Shown piece by piece: positions 39,949 to 50,001 of a stretch of DNA of 64,000 nt. A program made the position numbers and the translations under genes. A model generated the notes under the pieces. It had not been told where the DNA came from. It saw only the letters and a program-made list of their open reading frames with translations, and searched no databases. Position 1 is the stretch's first letter; each line of letters starts with the position of its first letter. Source of the stretch: Streptomyces sp. f51 (GTDB taxonomy: Bacteria; Actinomycetota; Actinomycetes; Streptomycetales; Streptomycetaceae); NCBI RefSeq assembly GCF_037940415.1, contig NZ_CP149798.1, forward strand, positions 8,028,599 to 8,092,598. Direction: 5' to 3'.

Positions 39949-42036
39949 TCAACTTGTGTTGAATTCTGCTACCGCTGCCGTGGCTCGTTGGTCTGCCTCT
40001 GCTTTCAGGGTCTCCCAGTCGGCGGCTGCCTGACGTGTCCCTGCCGCCAGGACCGCGGCGCGTACGGCGGTGCGGACATCGCCGGGACCCATCCGCAGCC
40101 CGGCTCCTCTGAGGCCCTGGATTTCCGACAGTGCGTGCGTGGCGGCCTGGTCGAGGTCGGGGGCTGCCTCAGCAGACGTGCCTGCAGCGTCCCGGCACAC
40201 CACGATGACGTCGATGCGGTTGGGCTCCGCTGCTGCGGTCTTGGCGAGACTGGTCGCCACTTCGGCGACCACGGCGCGGGTGGTGGTGACGACGAAGCCG
40301 GCGTCGGACAGCGACCGCATGAGAGCGCACCAGCCCGTGGTCTGTGACTGGTGGAAGCTGAACAGGAGGCAGCCGCCGGGCTTGAGGACGCGCCGGCACT
40401 CGCGCCAGACCCGGGCCGCGGTGGCTTGGAATCCAGCAGGGGCGGCGTTCTGCACTTCCTGGATGGCACGGGTGCTGGGTATGTCTGGGTAGCCCCGGTA
40501 GGGGCGCATGGCGCTAAGCCACGCGTGGAAGAAGTCGGCCAGCTCCGAGTAGTGGACGTTGTCTACATAGGGAGGGTCGGTGACGATGAGGTCCACGCTG
40601 TCGTCGGGGAGATCCGTCTGCGAGGCGTCGCCGGTGGTGGTGTAGGCCGTTGCGGGATCCCGCACGAACTGCTGCCACGTCGTGCTCAGGGGGCGGGCGA
40701 CGGGAAGTGAGGACTGGTTGACGGCGAGGATCCGGCTGGCCTCGGCCTTGAAGTCCAGCGGGGTGCTCTTGTACTGGGCTGCTTTGTGTAGCCGGGTGAG
40801 CACCGCGGAGAACCCAGCCGATCCCCCCTGGGCGCCCCAGGGGTCTCCTTCGACGCTGCACCGCTCCGGCCGCAGTACGTGGTTGTGGAAGACCGAGCGG
40901 ACCGGGCCGGTGCCCTCCCCCTTGTAGGAGCAGAATAGGTTGTGGTGTTCGACGGTTCTGCCGAACGATGCAATGAGCGCCTCGCGTTCCGCTGAGGCCC
41001 CGGGGAGATCGCGCAGCGCAGCGCCGATCAGTCCCAGGCTGTAACGCTGGCGCTCGTTGAAGAACCGCTCCCAGGAGTCGTACCCCCAGCGCAGCGCCTG
41101 GACGGTGCTGACGCCTTCCTCAAGCGCGCCGAGCGGGCGTACGAGCTCATCGGGGGAGGCGTCGGCGAGGGATTTGGCTGCCTTGTCGTACAGACAGAGG
41201 TCGAAGTCGTCGATTGCCCGGTACTCACGCCTGCCGTCGGCGCGCAGCACCAGCTTCGCGTACATGCGCCGTTCAGGGACGGCGCCGTTCAGCGCGGCAA
41301 TGACAGGGGTGCGGTGTCCGAGACGGCACGTCATGAACCGTCCCCGGACGGCTCCTTGGAACGAGAAGGTCATGTCGCAGGCGGGGCAGTGCCCCCTCTC
41401 GTCCTTGCTCAAGTCGGTGACGCATATGCCCCGGCAGCCAGGGCATACGGTCTGCGCGCGGGGGAATCTGCGCGGGTACGCATGGCGGGCGAAGACCCGG
41501 GTGGTGAAGAGCTCCACGTCCTCGCCGCACTCCGGGCAGCGCGCCAGAGCCACCCAGAAGTAGTGCAGGACTGGTTCATTGGAGACTGTGCGGTGCAGTT
41601 CCTGGACGGGGCGGGCGCACTTTCTGACGACCTGCCCGAAGAGGTCCGCGAGCACCTCGAGATCCCATGGCTGCAGCGCCTGCCGCTGGGTGAGCGTCGC
41701 GACGGGGTTGATGTCGCGGCCGACGACGGCGGCCCCGAGTTTGGCCGCCTCGACAAGGGTGGTGCCCGATCCGGCGAAAGGGTCGTAGACGACGAGCCCT
41801 CGCAGCCTGGCCGAGGCGTCCGCAATGGATTCGTCCGGCCCGGACACGGCAGCTAGCAATAAGTGGCGTGCGACGCTGCCTAGGCGCCTCGCCCACCACT
41901 TGTGCACGTAGGTCGCGGGCCGGTGAACCTCCTTGCGCCATGACTCGTGCTCGGCGATCCGGCTCCACTCCACTGGCGCCGGCCCGGCCTCGAGAAGTGA
42001 GACCAGGGGGAGGCCCGCCCCTAGCTTCTCGTTCAT
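39949..42036 (-). CDS. DNA amino-methyltransferase of the DISARM-like locus (DUF1156-type)
   Basis: The protein has 695 residues. The start (EHESWRKEVHRPATYVHKWWARRLGSVARH) resembles DUF1156. The SAM-binding motif DPFAGSGTT is at about residue 85, and the catalytic motif DPPY at about 487 (IVTDPPYVDNVHYSEL). Between them are zinc-ribbon-like CPEC, CPGC and CPAC pairs. DPPY with an N-terminal FxGxG motif indicates an amino-methyltransferase (N6-adenine or N4-cytosine), not a 5-methylcytosine enzyme. It diverges from the drmE-drmC genes, with 117 bases between starts, and probably marks self DNA. In described class 2 DISARM the methylase is a C5-cytosine enzyme, so this combination is unusual. 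Confidence 0.85.
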   Translation of the reverse strand: MNEKLGAGLPLVSLLEAGPAPVEWSRIAEHESWRKEVHRPATYVHKWWARRLGSVARHLLLAAVSGPDESIADASARLRGLVVYDPFAGSGTTLVEAAKLGAAVVGRDINPVATLTQRQALQPWDLEVLADLFGQVVRKCARPVQELHRTVSNEPVLHYFWVALARCPECGEDVELFTTRVFARHAYPRRFPRAQTVCPGCRGICVTDLSKDERGHCPACDMTFSFQGAVRGRFMTCRLGHRTPVIAALNGAVPERRMYAKLVLRADGRREYRAIDDFDLCLYDKAAKSLADASPDELVRPLGALEEGVSTVQALRWGYDSWERFFNERQRYSLGLIGAALRDLPGASAEREALIASFGRTVEHHNLFCSYKGEGTGPVRSVFHNHVLRPERCSVEGDPWGAQGGSAGFSAVLTRLHKAAQYKSTPLDFKAEASRILAVNQSSLPVARPLSTTWQQFVRDPATAYTTTGDASQTDLPDDSVDLIVTDPPYVDNVHYSELADFFHAWLSAMRPYRGYPDIPSTRAIQEVQNAAPAGFQATAARVWRECRRVLKPGGCLLFSFHQSQTTGWCALMRSLSDAGFVVTTTRAVVAEVATSLAKTAAAEPNRIDVIVVCRDAAGTSAEAAPDLDQAATHALSEIQGLRGAGLRMGPGDVRTAVRAAVLAAGTRQAAADWETLKAEADQRATAAVAEFNTS

Positions 42037-42153
42037 GTGCGTGCCCCCGGGTGGTCCGAACCCAGATCCACCGCCCTCGGATTGGGCAGGAGCAGGTGAC
42101 GGCCTGTCAACGTGCGTTACTGTAACGGTAGGTAGTGGGGGGACACCAGGTGG

Positions 42154-44646
42154 GTGATGGCGCGCGTGACATATTTGGACTGCCTCGTCCCTCCTGACGC
42201 AGGCCCGGCCGACTTTTTTGAGCGCGTGCAGGCCCTTCGCATGACGGACCGCGGCCGCACCGTCGAGCTCGGCCCGCTGGACCGCGCCACCCTGACCCTG
42301 TTGTCCCGCGCGTTATCGAGCGAAGAACGCAGCGTGTACCTGGGCCTCCCGCGCGGGCGGCACGACCTGGCCGTGCTGATCGGGATCTACCTCCAGCTCA
42401 TACGGCGCGGGGCAGAGCTGACTGGCGGATCACCCTGCCCGGTCCCTGACGGACCGGTCGTCGTCGTGGGACTGCGCACCAACGTCACCGTACGGCTGGC
42501 ACAGCTCGCGATCGGCCGGCAGAACCTCTCGCGAGCTCTGCGCATGCAGAGAATTCGCGGTGACGGACGGGTCGTCGACCTTCAAGGAAGGATCACGAGG
42601 GCCGTCGACTCGCCCTCGGGACTGTTCTACCTCAACACCGCACTCGGCAGGCCCTCGCTGGGGACCAGCGTCGGCACCGTCGTCATCGACCGCACCAGCA
42701 TGGCCAACGACCAGTCCTGGGAGCGCGCGTTGGCCTGGGCAAGCGAGCACGACGCCGCCCGCGTCGTGGCCGTGGCCGATCTGGGCACCCAGCCGGGCGG
42801 CAGCCGGACCTGGACGCAATGGCCCTGGAGTCCCGCGCTGCGCTCCGACGTGCGGCACACCCTCGGGCACCGCCCCGCATACGGCCCCCTGACCAGTAAC
42901 GCCCTCCTCGCCCACCGCCCGGCAGCCGCGCCGAGCGTGGCGGTATACCGCCACAAGCAGCTCGCCGAGCTCCACCGGACCGTCGTGGCGGGTGTGGTCG
43001 CAGCACGGCGTGTCCACACGTCGGAGCCCTGGCCGCAGCCGATCGCCGACGCCGTGCGTCTGCTCAACCTGCTGTGGTGCAGCTGGGGTTCGATCGGAAG
43101 GCAAGACACATGGCAGGCGATGGGGCGCGGTAGCGGCGCACGGGCGCTGGCCCGGTCGGTGTCCCGCGGGACATTGGAGGGGCGGGCCGGGCAGTGGGGA
43201 CTGTTCCGGGAGACCCAATGGCCCGACCTCCGGCGCGGCGTGCTGGAGCTGTATGAACTGCTGTACGACGACAACCCGCGCTGGCACCTGCTGCTTGCGT
43301 TGATCGATTGGGCACGGGCTGACCGGGCACACGCCCCCGTCCTCGTCCGCACCCGCTCCCGCTCCGCCGCCGCCGCTGTCGCCGAGGAGCTGGCCGACGC
43401 ACTCGGCGGTGATGCTGACTCCCTGCTGCTCGCCCCCCAGCCCGGGCCCGCCGTCGGCAGGGGAACCGGTGCGCTGCACGTGATGCCCTATGCGGAACGC
43501 TTGGCCTGGGACGCCTTGCCGAGGCTCGAGCTTCACCTCGGTGTCCCCTCGACCTTACGTACCGGCGTGCTGTTCTCCGGTGCTGCCGATGAACACGTCG
43601 CCGTTGTGGAGCAGAGCGAGTACACCTGGCTGGAGCGTTCGGCCGGCCGCGCGCTGAACGGCTGGCACGAGCAGATACGCCAGACCGCCGCAGTGCTGAG
43701 TCTGGGGGACGTGCCGGAGCTGGCGACGCCCCCGCTGCCCGTCACGTACGGCCCCGTCGACCTCTCCGAACCGTCCTCCGCGCCAGACGATTCACCCCAG
43801 CGCGACAGTCGGCTCGCCCTCGACCTCTCGGCGCTCTTCGAGGACTACGACGCCCCGGCCAGGGCCATCGGCACCTCGGCGGACCCCGGCCGCAGCGCCC
43901 CGGCGGTAGCGGACGACCCGGTGCCGGCCACGGCCGTGCTCATCGAACCCGGAGGGGCGGTGCTCTGGCTGCGCAGCGACGAGCAGGTCGACGTCCTCAT
44001 AGGCCAGCGCTACGCCAGGGTGCCCGTGGCCGCGCTCACTCCCGGCAGCCGGCTACTGCGCGCACGCGGCGATGGGCAGTCCAGACTCCACGACCGGCTC
44101 GTCATGGTGATGCACGACAGCGCCGAGGTGACCGCCATGGACACGATGATCGGCTTCTTCCGGCAGGCCATCACCGCTGTGCACGAGCAGCGAGGTTCGT
44201 GGCCGGAAGTGCTCACCGCCCTGAAGAACCTCGGGAGCGAGGTCTCGTCATGGCAGACGGTGAGCAAATGGGCCGACGGCAGCGTCATCGCCCCGGAGGA
44301 CCCGCAAGACATCCACCGGGTTGCCCTGCTGGCCCGGGACACCCGCCTGACCGCAGGAGGCACGTGGCAGCGCCTGGCCCGTATGGCGGAGGAACTACGC
44401 CGCTTACACCGGGCGCTCGGCCACACGGCGGCGGCGGCGATGACCGAGGCCGCACGGGGCACGGAAGGCCCCGCGCTTCGCCAGCTGAAGACACTGTGCT
44501 CCGGGATCGACGTCTCGGAGGTTCTCGAGGAGTTCGACCTGGTTGTCGTCCGCCGCGTCGGCGGCCAGAAGAGCGTTTCCGCGGCCGCCTTGGGCCGCGT
44601 GCCAGGCCCCTGCAGCACAAGCAGCTCACCACAGGAGGCGCCGTGA
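42154..44646 (+). CDS. drmE: DrmE-like DISARM protein
   Basis: The protein has 830 residues. It starts with YLDCLVPPDAGPADFFERV and has YLGLPRGRHDLAVLIGIYL, a region reminiscent of a degenerate nucleotide-binding fold. The end is VLEEFDLVVVRRVGG. I assign it to DrmE by position (directly before drmA, coupled by a GTGA overlap) and by its large size without known catalytic domains, as for DrmE of class 2 DISARM. Assignment by motif alone would not be safe. The start is GTG at 42154 or ATG at 42157; a GGGGGGA precedes both. DrmE is required in class 2 systems but its activity is unknown. Confidence 0.65.
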   Translation: MMARVTYLDCLVPPDAGPADFFERVQALRMTDRGRTVELGPLDRATLTLLSRALSSEERSVYLGLPRGRHDLAVLIGIYLQLIRRGAELTGGSPCPVPDGPVVVVGLRTNVTVRLAQLAIGRQNLSRALRMQRIRGDGRVVDLQGRITRAVDSPSGLFYLNTALGRPSLGTSVGTVVIDRTSMANDQSWERALAWASEHDAARVVAVADLGTQPGGSRTWTQWPWSPALRSDVRHTLGHRPAYGPLTSNALLAHRPAAAPSVAVYRHKQLAELHRTVVAGVVAARRVHTSEPWPQPIADAVRLLNLLWCSWGSIGRQDTWQAMGRGSGARALARSVSRGTLEGRAGQWGLFRETQWPDLRRGVLELYELLYDDNPRWHLLLALIDWARADRAHAPVLVRTRSRSAAAAVAEELADALGGDADSLLLAPQPGPAVGRGTGALHVMPYAERLAWDALPRLELHLGVPSTLRTGVLFSGAADEHVAVVEQSEYTWLERSAGRALNGWHEQIRQTAAVLSLGDVPELATPPLPVTYGPVDLSEPSSAPDDSPQRDSRLALDLSALFEDYDAPARAIGTSADPGRSAPAVADDPVPATAVLIEPGGAVLWLRSDEQVDVLIGQRYARVPVAALTPGSRLLRARGDGQSRLHDRLVMVMHDSAEVTAMDTMIGFFRQAITAVHEQRGSWPEVLTALKNLGSEVSSWQTVSKWADGSVIAPEDPQDIHRVALLARDTRLTAGGTWQRLARMAEELRRLHRALGHTAAAAMTEAARGTEGPALRQLKTLCSGIDVSEVLEEFDLVVVRRVGGQKSVSAAALGRVPGPCSTSSSPQEAP

Positions 44647-47600
44647 ACGATGCCCGCAACAACCCGCTGGCGCCGCACCCCGACAGCGCTGCGGACAACC
44701 AGCGGGAGACGGTGCTGATCGAACACCTGACGCAGGTTCTCGCCGACAGGCTCGCCGACCGCAGCGGCGCCCCGCACGCACCCCCATGGACACCACGCGA
44801 CCACGTCGTCGTCGGAGTGCTGCCCGCCGTCGCCGTCCCGCCGCGACACCTGTCGGCACCAGACGAGGCGACGGCCGACCCGAGTCGCCGGCCCGTCGAG
44901 TCCCTGCGCGGCACGCAGGCGTCTCCGGTCCTGGCACTCGACTTCCGGGTGCGCACCGCCCCCGGCCGCAGGACGGCGCAGCTCGCCGTCCACTGCCGAT
45001 TCGCCCTGTACCTGGAGGACATCGCCAGCTACGCCGAGCACATGGAGTACCTGCGCGGCGACGAAGGCCCCTCCAGCGCACAGGCCCGGCCGGGAGAGCT
45101 GCTGGGCGTCTGGCGTCGCCACGACGTCCACGTGCCCGACCTGGTGATCGAAGTGCCGCTCGGGGAAGGCGACTTCGATCCACACGTGCTCAGTGAGGCC
45201 CAGCAGGTGCTGGACCGGGCGATCCGCCGCGCGGTGGATGCGCACTTTGTCCGCCCCGAGGCCCGTCGCCCGCTCACCGCCGGGCCGCAGGGCCGCCAGG
45301 GGCGGCGCAGGCGCAACGTGCTCCCCGCGGAGGCCATGGCCGACGAGGAGGCATTCCACCGCCATGTCGCGGCACTGCTGGACCGCGACACAGCCCCTTG
45401 CGCACCCCAGCTAGTGCTGTCCGCGCACGCCCAGGCCTTGGACGGCGGTGATCACCTCATACGCGTCTCGCTGCACAACCAAAGCGACACGGCGCAGAGC
45501 GACTGGCAGGACCTCTCCGTGTACGACTGCCGCTTCGCGGTCCTCCCCCGAGACAGCATCAGCATCGTGCCCCAGCGCTTCCACCTCGCCCCCCGCGACT
45601 ACCGGCTGGAGGCGCTGGCGGAGGTGATCGGTCGCGGTACCGGCTGCGCAGCAGTTCCCCACGGCAGCGGTCTGCGGACCGAGACCCTGCCCGTCCATGT
45701 CCAACACACCGTCGTGCCCCGCCAAGCTGGGGTGCGGCACCCGCGGTGGCATGAACTCGCCGACGACCCGGCCCCAATCCTGGACTCCGTCGAGGTCGCG
45801 ATGGCCCGCTACTCCCGGGAGTTCGCCGCCGTCGGCCGAGCCGCCCAGCAGCTGCCGCACCACAGGGCCATCGAAGCCGACCGCGCCCAGTTCGACGACG
45901 AGGCCAGGCGGTTCGGCCTCGGCCGCGAGTGCCTGGACCTGGATCCGGACCTCAAACTCGCCTTCCGGCTCGCCAACGAGGTCTTCGCCCGTGTCAACGA
46001 CGGCCGTACCTACGACAGTTGGCGGCTCTTCCAGCTGGTCTACATCGTTTCCCACCTGCCAGCCCTCGCCGTGCGTGAGCACCCGCAGCGGGCGGACCTG
46101 CGCGCTGAACTCGACCACACCGACGTGCTGTGGTTCCCCGCGGGCGGGGGAAAGACCGAGGCATACCTGGGGCTGATCCTCACGGCCCTGTTCTACGACC
46201 GGCTGCGAGGCAAGCACGCAGGGGTCACCGCCTGGTTGCGCTTCCCGCTGCGAATGCTCAGTGTGCAACAACTTGACCGCACCCTGCGCATGCTGATCGC
46301 CGCAGAAGAGCTCCGCACTGAACGCCAGATCGGATCCCCTCACGATGACCCGTTCGCACTCGGCTACCTGGCCGGCGGGACGGGCAGTCCCAACGACCTG
46401 CACTGGGAGCGGGGCTGGTGGCGCGGCTGGGAGATCGAGGCCGCCGCCACCCGGGCGGGGACCTTCGCCGAAGACCACCTGCGCGACCGGCTCGTGATCA
46501 CCTGCCCCTACTGCGAGTGCGACAGCGTACGGCTGCGCCTAGACACTGACGCGGTCCGCCTGCATCACGAGTGCACCGCCTGCCAGCGGATCCTGCCCCT
46601 GCACGTGAGCGACGTTGAGGTCTACCGCACCCTGCCGGCGATTGTCATCTCCACTGTCGACAAGCTTACTGGGCACAGCTGGTTCCCCGAGTTCACCGCG
46701 TTCCAGCACGGACCGAGGCACCGCTGCGCCGAGCATGGCTACTTCTCCTTCCCGCGTTTCGGAGTCTGCTCAGCCGGGCCGGACCATTGCATCGCGCCGA
46801 AGGGCGGCTACCCGGCGGCCCGTCCGATCAAGGACCCGGTACCGGCACTGACGGTGCAGGACGAGATGCACCTCCTCAAGGAGGAGCTCGGCGCGTTCAA
46901 CGCCCACTACGAAGGCATGATCGCCGAACTCCAGTCAGGAGCAGGCAGCGGCCTGCCCAGCAAGGTACTGGGCGCCTCCGCCACCATCGAGCAGTACCAG
47001 GACCAGCTTCGCCAGCTCTACGGCCGCCGTCCCCGTGCCTTCCCCGCACCGGGGTGGACACTCGGCGAGAGCTTCTACACCACGACCCGGCCCGACTTCC
47101 GGCGCGTTCACATTGGAGTGCTCCCGCACAAGCGCCGCAAAGCTGACGTCGCCGCGATCGTGCAGGGCGAGCTCCTCACCGAGATCGCCCGGCTCCAAGA
47201 GGAGCCCAAGGCCCTGCGCGAGCGCCTCGCCCTGCACGGGCTGCCCGACTCGGACCTCCCACGACTCCTCTTCCCCTACGAGGTCTCCTTGGCCTATGTG
47301 AACAGCAAGCAGCACGGTACCCAGCTCGACGAGGAGCTCGGCCAGCTCTCCGACGACCTGCAACACGCCGGACTCGACCGCGTCGAGCACGCGGTGCTCA
47401 CCGGCGAAGTCCCGGTCCCCGACCTTGCGGCAGCCATCGCCCGGGTCCAACGCGAGCACCTGGACACCCCGCGAGGAGAGCGGCTGCGCGCCCTGGTCGG
47501 CACCAGTGTGCTCAGCCACGGGGTGGACCTCGAGCGACTCAACCTCCTGGTCCTGGCTGGCATGCCGCCGACCGCCGCCGACTACATCCAGGTCACCGCC

Positions 47601-48203
47601 CGGGCCGGGCGAACCCACGCAGGCCTCGTCGTCACCGTCTACGACCCCGTCTCGCGCCGCGAACGCTCCATGTTCTCCAACTTCCTGAGCTATCACCGCC
47701 TGCTCGATCGCATGGTCACCCCCGTGCCCGTCAACAAGTACGCCTACTTCGCAGCCCGACGCACCCTGCCCGGCATCGTGTTGGCACTGCTCCACGACGC
47801 CGCCCGCGACCCCGCGTTGAAGCCACCGCCAGAAGGAGCCGACTACTCCAAAGACTTCAAGCGCTGGTGGAGCGCCCAACGACCACTCCTTGACCCTTGG
47901 TTGGAACGACGGATCCCAGCCTGCTACCGCGAGCGCGTGGAGGGCGTCAACGGGCGCGGACTGGAGAACGACCTCGTTGAGCGGATCATGGAAACCTGGA
48001 GGCAGGAGGAACGACCCAACCTCAACAAGGGTGCAGAGGAAAGGCGTACCGCCTACCTGTTCCTCCAACAGCCGCTCACCAGCTTCCGCGACATCGACAA
48101 AAGCACATCGTTCCAGTCACTGACCAGCAGCCGGGACGCTTTCAAAGCGCTCGCAACCAATACCGCCGACAGCAAGGGGGGCGAGGATGAACCGCAGCCG
48201 TAG
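44643..48203 (+). CDS. drmA: DrmA-type helicase of DISARM
   Basis: The protein has 1186 residues. The Walker A region is PAGGGKTEAYLGLILTALF near residue 500. The DEMH box, a DExH variant, is at about 740 in VQDEMHLLKEELGAFNAHYE, and motif VI is ARAGRTHAGL near 985. The long N-terminal part (residues 1-450) is unique to DrmA-like proteins, and two CPYC/CTAC pairs near 620-650 may bind zinc. With DrmB it forms the DISARM core that loads on DNA and blocks phage. The GTG at 44643 overlaps the drmE stop (GTGA) and has GGAGG upstream. An earlier extension of this frame to 44199 is antisense-like and was not used. Confidence 0.9.
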   Translation: MNDARNNPLAPHPDSAADNQRETVLIEHLTQVLADRLADRSGAPHAPPWTPRDHVVVGVLPAVAVPPRHLSAPDEATADPSRRPVESLRGTQASPVLALDFRVRTAPGRRTAQLAVHCRFALYLEDIASYAEHMEYLRGDEGPSSAQARPGELLGVWRRHDVHVPDLVIEVPLGEGDFDPHVLSEAQQVLDRAIRRAVDAHFVRPEARRPLTAGPQGRQGRRRRNVLPAEAMADEEAFHRHVAALLDRDTAPCAPQLVLSAHAQALDGGDHLIRVSLHNQSDTAQSDWQDLSVYDCRFAVLPRDSISIVPQRFHLAPRDYRLEALAEVIGRGTGCAAVPHGSGLRTETLPVHVQHTVVPRQAGVRHPRWHELADDPAPILDSVEVAMARYSREFAAVGRAAQQLPHHRAIEADRAQFDDEARRFGLGRECLDLDPDLKLAFRLANEVFARVNDGRTYDSWRLFQLVYIVSHLPALAVREHPQRADLRAELDHTDVLWFPAGGGKTEAYLGLILTALFYDRLRGKHAGVTAWLRFPLRMLSVQQLDRTLRMLIAAEELRTERQIGSPHDDPFALGYLAGGTGSPNDLHWERGWWRGWEIEAAATRAGTFAEDHLRDRLVITCPYCECDSVRLRLDTDAVRLHHECTACQRILPLHVSDVEVYRTLPAIVISTVDKLTGHSWFPEFTAFQHGPRHRCAEHGYFSFPRFGVCSAGPDHCIAPKGGYPAARPIKDPVPALTVQDEMHLLKEELGAFNAHYEGMIAELQSGAGSGLPSKVLGASATIEQYQDQLRQLYGRRPRAFPAPGWTLGESFYTTTRPDFRRVHIGVLPHKRRKADVAAIVQGELLTEIARLQEEPKALRERLALHGLPDSDLPRLLFPYEVSLAYVNSKQHGTQLDEELGQLSDDLQHAGLDRVEHAVLTGEVPVPDLAAAIARVQREHLDTPRGERLRALVGTSVLSHGVDLERLNLLVLAGMPPTAADYIQVTARAGRTHAGLVVTVYDPVSRRERSMFSNFLSYHRLLDRMVTPVPVNKYAYFAARRTLPGIVLALLHDAARDPALKPPPEGADYSKDFKRWWSAQRPLLDPWLERRIPACYRERVEGVNGRGLENDLVERIMETWRQEERPNLNKGAEERRTAYLFLQQPLTSFRDIDKSTSFQSLTSSRDAFKALATNTADSKGGEDEPQP

Positions 48204-50001
48204 CCAGGCCATGACCGCATTCCTGCCCGGTGCCGTCTTCCGTCACGAACAGCGGCTGCGAGGCAGGGTCCAAGCAGTCGACGGGGACGTGGTCAAAAAG
48301 CTCAACGAAGACGTCATCTACGACGAGATCTCCCGCTACCTGGAGCGCTGGAGCGAAGACGCCAGAGCCGCCCTGCCCGTGCCGCAGGGCCGACTGCGGC
48401 AGAACTTCGTCCTGATCAGCCCTGACCTCGTCCGCTTCGAGGTGTTCCCGCTCGTCCTCGAATGCGTCCGCCGCTCCTGCCGCCGTGTGCGCACATACGT
48501 GAAGGCCCAGCAACTCGCGGCCGACCCTCGGTGCCGCACCTGCGGCGCACCGCTGCGGCAACTCCCTTACTTCAACGCGCACAACTGCGGACGCATCCGC
48601 CCCATGTACGTACCCAAATGCCGTGTTCCCGCGCACGGCTACGACCACATCGTGTTCGAGAACACGGGAAGCTTCATCACCGCCCTCTGGCGCTGCGTCG
48701 GCTCAGGCTGCGGCGGCGCGAAGCTCCAGGGCACCTCGCAGTCCCCCTGCGGCTGCGAATGGAAGGACGCAGCCGGCCGCGCCATGATGCGGGCAAGGAC
48801 GTTCAACGACACCCGCGCCTACCAGGTCCACACCCTCCAGCTCGTCAACATCGACAACTCCGGGTTTCGGCAGTACCAGCGCCACCCCCAACGCGGCCAG
48901 ATCGCGGCCGCCCACTACCTGAACTTGATCGACTCTCTGGCCCAGGGCATCGGCGACGCCTCCCAGGGCGTCACGGTAACGCGCCTGTCCCCGCAGGAAT
49001 GGCAGCAGAGAGAACAGCAACTGCGCCAGATCCACATGCGGGAAGAGGAGATCGAGCAGTTCCGCAGAATGATGGGCCCCGAGGAGAGCGGCCTGGCTGC
49101 TCTGCCCAGTGCCGACGCCGACAACGAGCGGTGGGAATTGCTCGGTGCAGACCGCCCTTTCGTGGAACGCGCAGCCGTCTTCGACCCCGCCCAGATCCAG
49201 CGCATCACCCTCGACGACCAGTGCGCACGCTTCGCCGAGCTCCAGGACCTGCTGGCCCAGCAGACCACGGAACGCGCCCGCGAGCAGGCCCGCACCCTAG
49301 GGATCGCAGAGATCGCGGTCACCTGGGAGTTCCCCGTAGCCCGAGTCGCCTTCGGCTACACCAGAGAAGAGCACGAGCCCGAGCGGGGCGTCCTGACCGG
49401 CTTCCACAACAAGTACCACCACGACGGAAAGTACCCGGTCTACGTCGCAGCATCGGACACCGAAGCACTTCTGGTCACCTTCTCCGCACGTTCCGTCCTG
49501 TCGTTCCTGAACGCCAAAGGACTCACCGTCGGGGCGGCCGAAGACGAATCGGCGGCCCGCCAGCGGCTACTGGAACTGTTCACGGACCAAGACGACCCGG
49601 AAGCCGCCCGCGCGACAGCAACCGTACACACGGTCATCCACACCCTCGGCCACCTCCTGCTTCGGTCCCTGGACGACGGCCAAGTAGGACTGGCCGAGAA
49701 CACCCTCGCCGAATGGGTCGTCACGAAGGCACTCACCGTCGCCATATACGCCGACAACGTCCGTGAATTCACCCTCGGATCCTTGTGGACCCTTCTCAGC
49801 AACCGCGTGCTCAGCTGGCTGGAGAGCACCGCCGACTCGGTGCTCAGCTGCGAGAACGACCCGCTATGCCATCAGTCCTCACCGCGCTGCTGCGAACGCT
49901 GCGTCTACCTCACGTTCGGCTGCCAGCTGTTCAACGACGACCTCGATCGAGGCCTCGCCGCAGAGTTCCTCCGCTACACCGCCGCCTCGAGCCACACATG
50001 A
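48187..50001 (+). CDS. drmB: DrmB (DUF1998) protein of DISARM
   Basis: The protein has 604 residues. Zinc-binding pairs occur at CRTCGAPLRQ near residue 118, and the C-terminal DUF1998 region ends with CHQSSPRCCERCVYLTFGC. In DISARM, DrmB associates with the DrmA helicase. The start overlaps the end of drmA by 17 bases, and its stop overlaps the drmC start as ATGA. All three core genes are therefore translated in a tightly coupled series. No truncation is evident. Confidence 0.9.
   Translation: MNRSRSQAMTAFLPGAVFRHEQRLRGRVQAVDGDVVKKLNEDVIYDEISRYLERWSEDARAALPVPQGRLRQNFVLISPDLVRFEVFPLVLECVRRSCRRVRTYVKAQQLAADPRCRTCGAPLRQLPYFNAHNCGRIRPMYVPKCRVPAHGYDHIVFENTGSFITALWRCVGSGCGGAKLQGTSQSPCGCEWKDAAGRAMMRARTFNDTRAYQVHTLQLVNIDNSGFRQYQRHPQRGQIAAAHYLNLIDSLAQGIGDASQGVTVTRLSPQEWQQREQQLRQIHMREEEIEQFRRMMGPEESGLAALPSADADNERWELLGADRPFVERAAVFDPAQIQRITLDDQCARFAELQDLLAQQTTERAREQARTLGIAEIAVTWEFPVARVAFGYTREEHEPERGVLTGFHNKYHHDGKYPVYVAASDTEALLVTFSARSVLSFLNAKGLTVGAAEDESAARQRLLELFTDQDDPEAARATATVHTVIHTLGHLLLRSLDDGQVGLAENTLAEWVVTKALTVAIYADNVREFTLGSLWTLLSNRVLSWLESTADSVLSCENDPLCHQSSPRCCERCVYLTFGCQLFNDDLDRGLAAEFLRYTAASSHT

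Noticed and set aside
44199..44642. Possible N-terminal extension of the DrmA frame
   Set aside because: It overlaps the end of the drmE-like gene in another frame and has low-complexity sequence; GTG at 44643 has a good ribosome-binding site.
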